The translations under genes were made by a program, and so were the position numbers. A DNA stretch of 64,000 bases from Zopfochytrium polystomum. Taxonomy: Eukaryota > Chytridiomycota > Chytridiomycetes > Chytridiales > Chytridiaceae. The DNA is taken from positions 1-64,000 of the forward strand of contig JAIVFJ010000075.1 of assembly GCA_025765615.1 (NCBI GenBank), written 5' to 3'. The notes beneath the pieces are model-generated. The model was not told the DNA's origin and did not search any database. It worked only from the letters and a program-made list of their open reading frames with translations. Below, piece after piece: positions 7,851 through 15,172 of this stretch (positions are counted from its first letter, which is position 1; each line of letters starts with the position of its first letter).

Positions 7851-8237
7851 ATGAACAGCATTAAGAAGGGAAAGAACAAGGGACAGAGTGAAATTGAAAT
7901 TGATGAAAGGTTCTCGAGTCCAATAGGATGGGTAGATCCGACGGAAGTGCCACTAGGGAAGATAATAAACCATTACCAGACGGTACTTGATGATGATGAT
8001 GATCCAGTGTGGAGATTGATGAAGGGGTTATCAGAGGAAGTATTAAAGAAGAAACTAGGAGATCCGGGAAAGGAGGTACTAGGATCAGAAAATGAGACGT
8101 ATCAAGTGACATATGACAAAAAGACGGGAAAACACAAGTGGGAATACAGAGGGATAAATATATATGAAAATTCAAGGATATATCCAGGACCCATGACCAA
8201 AGAGGAGATATGGAGATGGCGATCGCGATACGAGTAA
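7851..8237 (+). CDS. Cassette protein 3', shortened (left copy)
   Basis: The product is 128 residues. After MNSIKKGKNKGQ the sequence jumps directly to SEIEIDERFSS, so the two Cys/His motifs and the Ser/Glu linker of protein 3 have been removed in frame. The C-terminal domain is almost identical to residues about 103-219 of protein 3. Loss of the shared N-terminal motif with exact retention of the C-terminal domain suggests the latter has an independent function. The second copy is at 10324-10710. Confidence 0.6.
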   Translation: MNSIKKGKNKGQSEIEIDERFSSPIGWVDPTEVPLGKIINHYQTVLDDDDDPVWRLMKGLSEEVLKKKLGDPGKEVLGSENETYQVTYDKKTGKHKWEYRGINIYENSRIYPGPMTKEEIWRWRSRYE

Positions 8238-8258
8238 GAGAGAGAGAGAATGTAAGAG

Positions 8259-8301
8259 AAAGCCCATAGCGCTGCAGCCAGCAGTGTTGTGGGCTTTTTT
8301 T
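8259..8301 (+). terminator. Cassette hairpin 8 with T-tract
   Basis: Duplicate of hairpin 4, with seven T. Confidence 0.8.
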
Positions 8302-8318
8302 ATGGCGGTTTTAAGAAC

Positions 8319-8359
8319 GAGGTCACGTGACTTGAGAAAAAGTGAATTTGGAGAGGACT
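8319..8359 (+). promoter_or_regulatory. Cassette promoter module 4, right copy
   Basis: Duplicate of the module at 5846; sequence identical in the palindrome and the A-rich part. Confidence 0.5.
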
Positions 8360-8383
8360 TTGAGAGAAGAGGACTTTGAGAGA

Positions 8384-8737
8384 ATGATGATGATACAGAG
8401 AATGCCAAAAGAAATTGTGGACATGATATTTGAGTATATAAACCCAGGAGACATAAAAGGAAGCATTGATGAAATAATAAAATTGGAAAAAGAACTAAAC
8501 AGATATTTGGGAAGAAAGAAAGTAAAGCCGGGAATAAACATGGGAAAAAGCATGAAGAAAAGGAAGGGGAAGAATATAAAAGTGAATGGAAAGATGAGTC
8601 GAATAACATTTACGATAAGGGGGAAAGAATTGTCAAGGTGGGATGGAGCATTGGATCCAAGTTATACAGTGAAAAGAATGGAAATAGTGACAAGATTTGA
8701 TCGAGATGAATATGAACACAGTGCACATACATGGTAA
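8384..8737 (+). CDS. Cassette protein 4: F-box-like protein
   Basis: The product is 117 residues and is the intact copy. It lacks the Cys/His head. Residues 6-26 (RMPKEIVDMIFEYINPGDIKG) give an F-box-like motif close to those of proteins 2 and 5. A Lys-rich segment and a strand-rich C-terminus (SRITFTIRGKELSRWDG) follow; similar residues occur in the remnant at 3513. A role in recruiting SKP1-type ligases is inferred only from the motif. Confidence 0.55.
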   Translation: MMMIQRMPKEIVDMIFEYINPGDIKGSIDEIIKLEKELNRYLGRKKVKPGINMGKSMKKRKGKNIKVNGKMSRITFTIRGKELSRWDGALDPSYTVKRMEIVTRFDRDEYEHSAHTW

Positions 8738-8754
8738 TCTGGTGTTTGTGAGAG

Positions 8755-8798
8755 AAAGCCCATAGCATTGCAGCCAGCAGTGTTGTGGGCTTTTTTTT
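8755..8798 (+). terminator. Cassette hairpin 9 with T-tract
   Basis: Duplicate of hairpin 5 (AGCATTGC variant), with eight T. Confidence 0.8.
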
Positions 8799-8812
8799 AT
8801 GGCGGTTTTTAG

Positions 8813-8867
8813 GACGAGTGTGTCAGGAATGGGCGGGGCGGAGGAAAAACTGAATTTTGTGAGGGCT
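8813..8867 (+). promoter_or_regulatory. Cassette promoter module 5, right copy
   Basis: Duplicate of the CACGTG-less module at 6341, 16 bp before the ATG at 8883. Confidence 0.5.
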
Positions 8868-8882
8868 TTGTTGAAAAGCAAA

Positions 8883-9431
8883 ATGTGTGACTACGAATAC
8901 GTGAAAGGAGCCAAGAAAGGGACTGTGTGTGGAGTAAAGTCGAGGGATGGAAAGGAAAAGTGTAGTAAACACAGAAAAGAAGCGAAGGGAGAGGAGAAGA
9001 AGGTGGTGAAGGTGAAGGAGATGAAGGAGGTGATGAAGAAAGAGGAGAAGATGGTGATGAAGTTTCCAATGGAGATAGTGGGGATGATAATGAGATATGT
9101 GGGAGAAGTGAAAGGGAGTATAGATGAGAAGTTGAAGTGGGAAAGGGAGACGGGAATAAAACTGGAAAGGGGAAGAGTGAAGGTGAATGAAGAAATGATG
9201 AAAAGGAGGGAAATGTGTGAAACATGGGGAAAAAAGGGAGGAATAATGATAAGTTTGACAGTGAAATGTGAGAAATGTAAGAGAAGTAAGAGATTGATGG
9301 TGGAGTGTCCAGAGTATAATAAAAGGATGGACGTGATAAGAATGGAAGGAGAGGAGGAGTATGAGAGGGAGTACAAATTGATGGCGTGGACCGGTTTGGG
9401 GTGGGGGTCCAAAACGAGAGGAAGGAGATGA
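8883..9431 (+). CDS. Cassette protein 5: Cys/His motif, F-box-like motif, second Cys pair
   Basis: The product is 182 residues and is the intact copy. Residues 1-31 are the hallmark motif (MCDYEYVKGAKKGTVCG ... KCSKH). A lysine/glutamate-rich charged linker follows. Residues about 60-80 (FPMEIVGMIMRYVGEVKGS) form the F-box-like motif. The C-terminal region has Cys pairs (VKCEKCKRS, with an upstream MCETWG) that may bind zinc, and a Trp/Gly-rich tail. It is the longest intact cassette product with both motifs. Confidence 0.6.
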   Translation: MCDYEYVKGAKKGTVCGVKSRDGKEKCSKHRKEAKGEEKKVVKVKEMKEVMKKEEKMVMKFPMEIVGMIMRYVGEVKGSIDEKLKWERETGIKLERGRVKVNEEMMKRREMCETWGKKGGIMISLTVKCEKCKRSKRLMVECPEYNKRMDVIRMEGEEEYEREYKLMAWTGLGWGSKTRGRR

Positions 9432-9520
9432 GGCGAATGAGTGGAAGAAGCGAGTGAGAGAGTGGCAAGACTGGTTCAGCGATACATTTCTTTTTATCTA
9501 GGAAAAGAGAATTGAAAGAG

Positions 9521-9564
9521 AAAGCCCATAGCGCTGCAGCCAGCAGTGTTGTGGGCTTTTTTTT
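9521..9564 (+). terminator. Cassette hairpin 10 with T-tract
   Basis: Duplicate of hairpin 6, with eight T. Confidence 0.8.
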
Positions 9565-9581
9565 ATGACAGTTATTAGAAC

Positions 9582-9744
9582 GAGGTCACGTGACAGTGGA
9601 GAGAGAAAGGTGGTGCGAAAAGTGCAATAAAGGTCAAGTCTAAAGACAAAATACAATTGAATATGTTAGCCTGAGTGGCATGGGGGGTCATTTCAAAGTC
9701 CACGCGAAGTGCCTTGGCGGAGGAAAAACTGAATTTTGAGAGGA
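9582..9744 (+). promoter_or_regulatory. Cassette promoter module 6, right copy (split)
   Basis: GAGGTCACGTGAC at 9582, then CTTGGCGG at about 9713; the same 115 bp separation as in the left copy. Confidence 0.5.
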
Positions 9745-9817
9745 ATGTCATAAGAGCACATGACCATGGTGAAGATTATCTTAACCCCAGTGAATACGGA
9801 GAAACCAACAACTGAAT

Positions 9818-10159
9818 ATGGAAAAAAAAGCAAAGTATGATTATAACAAAGAGATTCAAGCCTTACAACAAGGTGAAACAGCAATGTGGGATGATTCTCA
9901 TAGGAACCAAGCCAATGTAGGAGATTTCTTTGGATTTGTGATTCAAAATGAGGATAGAATGGAAATATTTCAAATTAAAGAAGTAAAATCAACAGAGTGG
10001 AGGAAACTTCATTGGGACATTGAACCTCATAGAAAAAGAAAAGTTCTTGTGTTGTCCAAAACAAACATGACAATGACTTTCACACAATATAAACAAATAC
10101 ATGGATACAGAGACGGTTGGTTCCTAAGGGGCACAACCCATGGGAAATGGACTGAGTAA
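9818..10159 (+). CDS. Cassette protein 6: possible PUA/EVE-like small protein
   Basis: The product is 113 residues and is the intact copy. It has no Cys/His head and no F-box. The core (WDDSHRNQANVGDFFGFVIQ, then EIFQIKEVKSTEWRKLHW, then VLVLSKTNM) alternates strands with a GDFFGFV turn, reminiscent of EVE/PUA-like beta-barrel proteins seen in large DNA viruses. That similarity is from memory of pattern only. The leader from the promoter to the ATG is longer than in the other cassettes and contains an extra spacer. Confidence 0.5.
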   Translation: MEKKAKYDYNKEIQALQQGETAMWDDSHRNQANVGDFFGFVIQNEDRMEIFQIKEVKSTEWRKLHWDIEPHRKRKVLVLSKTNMTMTFTQYKQIHGYRDGWFLRGTTHGKWTE

Positions 10160-10176
10160 GGAGGAAAATGTAAGAG

Positions 10177-10220
10177 AAAGCCCTAAGCGCTGCAGCCAGC
10201 AGTGTTTGGGGCTTTTTTTT
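10177..10220 (+). terminator. Cassette hairpin 11 with T-tract
   Basis: Duplicate of hairpin 7 (CCCTA/TGGGG variant), with eight T. Confidence 0.8.
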
Positions 10221-10237
10221 ATGACAGTTATTAGAAC

Positions 10238-10289
10238 GAGGTCACGTGACAGTCTTGGCGGGGGAAAAAATTGAATTTTTATCGGACTT
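10238..10289 (+). promoter_or_regulatory. Cassette promoter module 7, right copy
   Basis: Duplicate of the module at 7765, 35 bp before the ATG at 10324. Confidence 0.55.
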
Positions 10290-10323
10290 AGGAGGAGAGC
10301 ACAGAGAGCAGCGAAAAGAGAAG

Positions 10324-10710
10324 ATGAACAGCATTAAGAAGGGAAAGAACAAGGGACAGAGTGAAATTGAAATTGATGAAAGGTTCTCGAGTCCAATAGG
10401 ATGGGTAGATCCGACGGAAGTGCCACTAGGGAAGATAATAAACCATTACCAGACGGTACTTGATGATGATGATGATCCAGTGTGGAGATTGATGAAGGGG
10501 TTATCAGAGGAAGTATTAAAGAAGAAACTAGGAGATCCGGGAAAGGAGGTACTAGGATCAGAAAATGAGACGTATCAAGTGACATATGACAAAAAGACGG
10601 GAAAACACAAGTGGGAATACAGAGGGATAAATATATATGAAAATTCAAGGATATATCCAGGACCCATGACCAAAGAGGAGATATGGAGATGGCGATCGCG
10701 ATACGAGTAA
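10324..10710 (+). CDS. Cassette protein 3', shortened (right copy)
   Basis: The 128-residue product appears identical to that of 7851-8237. It ends 22 bp before hairpin 12 and is the last cassette before the D5-like genes. Confidence 0.6.
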   Translation: MNSIKKGKNKGQSEIEIDERFSSPIGWVDPTEVPLGKIINHYQTVLDDDDDPVWRLMKGLSEEVLKKKLGDPGKEVLGSENETYQVTYDKKTGKHKWEYRGINIYENSRIYPGPMTKEEIWRWRSRYE

Positions 10711-10731
10711 GAGAGAGAGAGAATGTAAGAG

Positions 10732-10775
10732 AAAGCCCATAGCGCTGCAGCCAGCAGTGTTGTGGGCTTTTTTTT
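10732..10775 (+). terminator. Cassette hairpin 12 with T-tract
   Basis: Standard 17-pair stem, AGCCA loop and eight T. This is the last hairpin of the array; none was found after the D5-like genes. Confidence 0.8.
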
Positions 10776-10792
10776 ATGCCGGTTTTTAGGAC

Positions 10793-10840
10793 GAGATCAC
10801 GTGACTTTGGGTGGTATGTCGGGAATGGGCGGGGGCACAG
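10793..10840 (+). promoter_or_regulatory. Cassette-type promoter upstream of the D5-like gene
   Basis: GAGATCACGTGAC followed by GGGCGGGG-type sequence and an A-rich stretch. The palindrome is the same as in the cassette array, so the degenerate helicase gene shares the array's promoter class. Confidence 0.5.
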
Positions 10841-10874
10841 AAGAAAAAGAAAAAAAAAGTATATCATAAAATAA

Positions 10875-11972
10875 ATGGAAGACATAAGTGAAGAACTTTT
10901 ATTAAACAATATCGATAGTTATTATGACATGCATAAATGTTTCAAAGGGAAATTTGTATATACTTCCACCAAAAAAAGAACATTGTACACACATCAATGG
11001 TGGTACTACGACAATTCTGATGGTATCTGGAAAAAAGATGTCAATAAATTAAAAGTGACTATTTTCTTGAATAATATTTTTCCAACTGTTTATCTCCATT
11101 TAAAAGACAAATACAATGATCGTCCTGACATTGTTAAAAAAATAAATGACAGATTAAATGAACTAAAACCTCTTGTCAAACGAGATATTCTAGGTAATGC
11201 ACAAATAGCATGGTTCAAGGAGGATTTTGAAGAACGATTGGATTCAAACTCTGAGTTCATTCCTTTTAAAAATGGAACATATCACCTTGAAGAAAAATGT
11301 TTCAAACCTTTCAGTAAAGATGATTACTGTTCAAAAAGATTAAGTTACGATTATGATGAAAATATTAATACAACTAGATTTGAAAAATTTTTAAAGGAAA
11401 TTGTTCCTGACAGAAACATTCGTGAATACTTGAAAAAATCTATGAGTCATGCTCTCTACCATACTGGTCAAAGTATTGTTTATTTGAGTGGACCTGGTGG
11501 TAAGAAACTTGTAGATCTAATGATTAAAGCATTTGAATTCAGTTCATATGAACTACTAGGTGATGAAATCATTAAAGCTGATAGAAACTACCCTCGTCCT
11601 AACGATCACTTGTTTTATCTCAAAAAGAAGAAAATTGCGTACATGACAATGTCTCCTTATCATATGGCTAGTGGTACTATTCAGAGATATTTGAACTTGA
11701 TAAGTGATAAAAGTATTCCTTTAACTCTTCCACGTAAAGGTGATGTAACTATTAAAGTGCATTCAAAAGTGTTTGTGTTATGTGACACTTTACCAGAATT
11801 ATACTTTAATCGACGCGCAAAAGCTATACACACAAATGATTCTGAACTAGACTTAGATTCAGATTACTATATAAAAGCTTTAATGAAAATTATGATTCAA
11901 TACTATCATAAGAATGTTAAAGAGCCTGAATCAGTCAAACGAGAAGCTCCATTTAATAGACCACGAGTTTAA
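10875..11972 (+). CDS. Degenerate D5-like/SF3 helicase paralogue
   Basis: The product is 365 residues and aligns by eye with the helicase at 13486: the D5_N-type region (EFIPFKNGTYHLEEKCFKP) and the helicase core in the same order. The Walker A loop is reduced to GPGGKKLVDL, lacking the GKS/T core that follows GPGG in the paralogue. The Walker B acidic residues are absent (IAYMTMSPYH), and the sensor-1 Asn is replaced (VLCDTLPEL versus LACNKLPDI). The protein should therefore not hydrolyse ATP. It may be a regulatory or structural partner of the active hexamer, or a decaying copy; the intact 365-codon frame favours a retained role. Confidence 0.65.
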   Translation: MEDISEELLLNNIDSYYDMHKCFKGKFVYTSTKKRTLYTHQWWYYDNSDGIWKKDVNKLKVTIFLNNIFPTVYLHLKDKYNDRPDIVKKINDRLNELKPLVKRDILGNAQIAWFKEDFEERLDSNSEFIPFKNGTYHLEEKCFKPFSKDDYCSKRLSYDYDENINTTRFEKFLKEIVPDRNIREYLKKSMSHALYHTGQSIVYLSGPGGKKLVDLMIKAFEFSSYELLGDEIIKADRNYPRPNDHLFYLKKKKIAYMTMSPYHMASGTIQRYLNLISDKSIPLTLPRKGDVTIKVHSKVFVLCDTLPELYFNRRAKAIHTNDSELDLDSDYYIKALMKIMIQYYHKNVKEPESVKREAPFNRPRV

Positions 11973-12147
11973 GTTGGGTGAGTGCGGAGTGTAAGTGTGT
12001 GCAGAACAAAATGTACAATGGATTGCAAGTCAAACGACGAAATGTGATTGATTATGTTAGTTAAAGTTCTCATGTACATTTATGGTCGAAAATGTGTATG
12101 AGAATCTTAGTAACTATTAAGACCATAATGGTATATAAAGTAAATTT

Positions 12148-12396
12148 TTAATTACATACAGTCGAGAAGTTGTGGTAACTGTGAATCTTGTTGTTGTTCT
12201 TGACGCTTTTTTTCCTATAATTACTAGAGGACTTGCGCGTTATATCAGGATTACGAACATTGTACATAAGGTTGCTGACAAGCGTTGGATTTTGCGATTT
12301 AAGATGCTGAAATTCATTTGTAACCGCGAGATACAGTCTAATGAAGTCGGACTTGGAAAGAGTTTTGATAGAGTCTTCAAGAGGAAATGAACTCAT
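12148..12396 (-). CDS. Small protein, paralogue of 15872-16123
   Basis: The product is 82 residues. The first about 45 residues (SIKTLSKSDFIRLYLAVTNEF) match the second small protein at 15872-16123 (LIDNMSQRDLVRLHLHVSAKI) in spacing and hydrophobic pattern. Both end in a basic tail. The start overlaps the primase ORF head-to-head by 10 bp unless the primase begins at a later ATG. The family is unknown. The two genes bracket the replication genes and share orientation. Confidence 0.5.
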   Translation of the reverse strand: MSSFPLEDSIKTLSKSDFIRLYLAVTNEFQHLKSQNPTLVSNLMYNVRNPDITRKSSSNYRKKSVKNNNKIHSYHNFSTVCN

Positions 12397-13403
12397 ATAC
12401 TATTAATTTTAGTGTAGAAGAATTTTTTAAGTATAATCGCGTAAAAATTGAAAAATTAAATTATGTGTATTTATCAAAAGAGAATCACATGACGAATCTA
12501 AAAAAAATGAGAGAACTAGCACACGAAAACGGTTGGATATATTATGGTATAAACATTAAGCGGGATGAAAATGGAAACAAAATCCGCGGCCCAGCACCCA
12601 TGAATTGGCAAAAATTAGAAGCATCAATTTACAAAAATCAGAATAACATAGCAATTTTGACTGGAAATAAAAGCAAAATCATTGTCGTGGATCTAGATAG
12701 AAAAGATGAAGCGTACACTGCAAAAAAGTGGTTTGAAGAGAATATAAGACCTTTGGATGAAGAAGAAACACTCATTACCGAAACAGGTTCAAAAGGGCAT
12801 CACATATATTATGCATATGACGAGAGAATCAAACTCATAAACAATCATGACATACATATAGACATTTTGACAGACAGACGTTGTTGTTATGAAGGAGAAG
12901 GTTACAAAATAATAAAAAATGTACCATTAAGAGAACTTTCTGTTGAAGAAATTAATAAAATAATGAGTCTTGCACCAAATAACAATAATAAAAATAAAAG
13001 AAAAGACACAGATACTATCTCTGAGGCTGGAACACTTGTAAATGAAAGTGACAGTGATAAAATCCAAATCACACGTGAAGAGGAAAATCAAATCAAAGAT
13101 TTTCTTGGTGAAAAATTTGATATAGCTGAAAATGATGTAGAGACAATATTTTTGGATAAAAATAAGAACATTATTATTATATCAACATCATTGAAGAGAT
13201 GCTTTTATTACAATAAATTAAATAATGGAATATTAAAACCATATGATCATAACAGTCAACATCAATATTTTACATTAACAGAAACACATTTGAGAAGAAA
13301 ATGTCACGATCCATCATGTAATACTGAAGAAATGGAGTACCGAGAGATAAAATACGAGAATTTCACAAATGAGATTAAGGCTATTGTAGAAAAAACGACT
13401 TAA
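12387..13403 (+). CDS. Primase-polymerase (Prim-Pol/D5 primase part)
   Basis: The frame encodes 338 residues, although the ATG at 12489 (MTNLKKMREL) is a likelier start because the first ATG overlaps the divergent gene. The catalytic core shows IIVVDLDRKD (metal-binding Asp pair), TETGSKGHHIYY (basic/His strand) and HIDILTDRRCCYEGEGYKII, in the order of bifunctional primase/polymerases of the archaeo-eukaryotic primase superfamily. A C-terminal HLRRKCHDPSCN segment resembles the zinc-binding region of viral D5-type primases. It would make primers for the replicon. It ends just before the helicase, in a frame one base off, at an A6 run (13390-13395). Confidence 0.7.
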   Translation: MNSYTINFSVEEFFKYNRVKIEKLNYVYLSKENHMTNLKKMRELAHENGWIYYGINIKRDENGNKIRGPAPMNWQKLEASIYKNQNNIAILTGNKSKIIVVDLDRKDEAYTAKKWFEENIRPLDEEETLITETGSKGHHIYYAYDERIKLINNHDIHIDILTDRRCCYEGEGYKIIKNVPLRELSVEEINKIMSLAPNNNNKNKRKDTDTISEAGTLVNESDSDKIQITREEENQIKDFLGEKFDIAENDVETIFLDKNKNIIIISTSLKRCFYYNKLNNGILKPYDHNSQHQYFTLTETHLRRKCHDPSCNTEEMEYREIKYENFTNEIKAIVEKTT

Positions 13404-13485
13404 ATGCACAGTAAGCATTGATCCAGAATTAAGAGAAAAAATTAAAAGCAGTGGTTTTACAGAAGATGATACAGCACATCTTGTA

Positions 13486-14871
13486 ATGGAGCTGGTGAAG
13501 AACAAGTATTTTTTTTTAGATAAATGGTATTATTTTAATAATATAAGTTGGAGAACAGATAAAGGTGCTTCTATATGGCAAGAAATTGTTAAGACAAAAA
13601 CAATCTATGAAAATTTAAGAGATAAATGTAATGACAAAGATCGAATAAAAAAGTATAACAGAATAATTGAGCTACTTGGATCATATGGTTATAAATCCAA
13701 TATTAGGAAAATTTTGGAAAATGAATTATATGATAAAGAGGAAGCATTTTACAATAAGTTAAATAAAAACAAAGATTTAATACCATTTACAAATGGAACA
13801 TATGATATGAAATTGAAACTATTCAGAGAATCACGACATGATGATTTTTTCACAATGTCAACTGGGTATGAATATAATCCTGATGTAGATACAAGAAAAG
13901 TTATGAAAGTTATCGAGCAAATAATTCCAAATGAAAAAATTAGAGAGTACATGCTAAAACGTATGAGTGATTGTTTAAATCCTAGAATAGGAAATAGAAG
14001 GATTATATTTATGATTGGTCCAGGGGGATCAAATGGAAAATCACAACTTTTAAATTTAATGAAATTTACGATTGGAGAATTTGGTTATGCATTGGATCCA
14101 AGTGCTATCACAAAAATTAAGGGAAATGCTGCAGGTGCAACACCACACTTGGTTGCACTTAAGGATATGAGATTTGCATGTATGAGTGAACCAGAGGAAA
14201 ACGATAGAATAAATGGAGGTGTAATCAAACAAATTTCTGGAGGTGATGTATTGGCAGTTAGACAACTATTTAAACCACAAGAAAACATGGAACTTCATGC
14301 AAAGTTATTCTTGGCGTGTAATAAATTACCTGATATATGTGGAGAAGATTCTGCAATTTTCAGAAGAGTTAGAGTTGTTGAATTTACGAGCAAGTTTGTT
14401 GATAACCCAGATCCTAACAATCCTAACGAATTCAAAATTGATGAGGATCTCAATGATAAAATTAAAGATGATGTAACTTGGAGACAAGCCCTTATGAACA
14501 TATTAATAGAATACTTGGACAAAAAAGTTCCTGTTCCAGAAGAGGTAATGTCAAGAACAATGAGATACAAGAATGAAAACGATTTATATGCAAATTGGGT
14601 CAATGACAATTTAGAAAGAGTAGACCCGAACGACAAAAAAATCAATGATGTGAAACTATTTGTTAAAGATGTACATTTCCATATGAATGACACAAGTGTG
14701 AAGATGAGTGTGGTTCAAAAAGCATTAGAAAGAGTGTTTACTGATAAGTGGGGGAACAGTGTGGATTGGAAAGCCAAAAAAATTAGAAAATCAGACAAAG
14801 TTGGCCTGGGATGGATAGGTGTTAGATTTAAAATTTGTGAAGAAGACATTATGACTCCTGAAGACTTTTAA
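13486..14871 (+). CDS. D5-type SF3 helicase
   Basis: The product is 461 residues from the first ATG, but the frame is open further upstream to about 13396, overlapping the primase end. Domains: a D5_N-type region (DLIPFTNGTYDMKLK); Walker A MIGPGGSNGKSQ near residue 180; Walker B DMRFACMSEPEE; sensor LFLACNKLPDICG; and an arginine-rich RRVRVVEF segment, all diagnostic of SF3 helicases of large DNA viruses and some plasmids. A 3' poxvirus-D5-like region follows. With the preceding primase it corresponds to the usual single primase-helicase polypeptide, here split by a frame break at 13390-13395. Confidence 0.85.
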   Translation: MELVKNKYFFLDKWYYFNNISWRTDKGASIWQEIVKTKTIYENLRDKCNDKDRIKKYNRIIELLGSYGYKSNIRKILENELYDKEEAFYNKLNKNKDLIPFTNGTYDMKLKLFRESRHDDFFTMSTGYEYNPDVDTRKVMKVIEQIIPNEKIREYMLKRMSDCLNPRIGNRRIIFMIGPGGSNGKSQLLNLMKFTIGEFGYALDPSAITKIKGNAAGATPHLVALKDMRFACMSEPEENDRINGGVIKQISGGDVLAVRQLFKPQENMELHAKLFLACNKLPDICGEDSAIFRRVRVVEFTSKFVDNPDPNNPNEFKIDEDLNDKIKDDVTWRQALMNILIEYLDKKVPVPEEVMSRTMRYKNENDLYANWVNDNLERVDPNDKKINDVKLFVKDVHFHMNDTSVKMSVVQKALERVFTDKWGNSVDWKAKKIRKSDKVGLGWIGVRFKICEEDIMTPEDF

Positions 14872-14875
14872 AACC

Positions 14876-15172
14876 AAAATGTTTTTTAAGTGTTTTTATC
14901 GACTCAAAAATAAAAATATTTTTAAGAAAGGGTACATAAAACGTGTCATAAATAAAAATGTTCCAAAATGTTTTTTAAGTGTTTTTATCGACTCAAAAAT
15001 AAAAATATTTTTAAGAAAGGGTACATAAAACGTGTCATAAATAAAAATGTTCCAAAATGTTTTTTAAGTGTTTTTTATCGACTCAAAAATAAAAATATTT
15101 TTAAGAAAGGGTACATAAAACGTGTCATAAATAAAAATGTTCCAAAATAATGTTTTTTATCGACTCAAGAGA
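14876..15172 (+). repeat. Three 89 bp tandem repeats with TTTTATCGACTC
   Basis: Units start at 14881, 14970 and 15059, with a partial fourth at about 15149. Each carries TTTTTATCGACTC, an AT-rich middle and a GGGTACATAAAACGTGTC segment. The third unit has one extra T. The core is the reverse complement of the iterons at 15.3-15.6 kb. The short ORF through these repeats is not considered a gene. Confidence 0.85.

Larger units (their letters stand above)
5767..10712 (+). repeat. Tandem duplication of a 2.47 kb four-gene block
   Basis: Bases about 5767-8239 and 8240-10712 are nearly identical with an offset of 2472-2473 bp. Each copy contains the F-box-like gene, the Cys/His plus F-box-like gene, the 113-residue gene and the shortened protein-3 gene, with all promoters and hairpins. 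Differences seen are mostly single-base length changes in A, G or C runs. The 3' part of full-length protein 3 (5418-5766) is a third copy of the repeat's end, so the block arose by unequal exchange between protein-3-type genes. Confidence 0.85.

Noticed and set aside
3480..9470. Long minus-strand Pro/Ser/Leu/His-rich frames antisense to the cassettes
   Set aside because: They are the complement of purine-rich coding sequence; plus-strand products have conserved motifs, starts and terminators, while the antisense frames do not.
3679..10775. Bacterial origin or contamination, suggested by rho-independent-like terminators
   Set aside because: No Shine-Dalgarno sites, no bacterial gene families, virus-type D5 genes share the promoter, and the block joins telomere repeats and eukaryotic transposons.
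13390..13396. AAAAAAC as a programmed -1 frameshift site between primase and helicase
   Set aside because: The heptamer is not in the required phase relative to the primase frame, and the helicase lies in the +1 (or -2) frame; no downstream structure was evident.
14968..15150. 60-residue repetitive ORF in the 89 bp repeats
   Set aside because: It is a translation of tandem repeats without a promoter or conserved composition.
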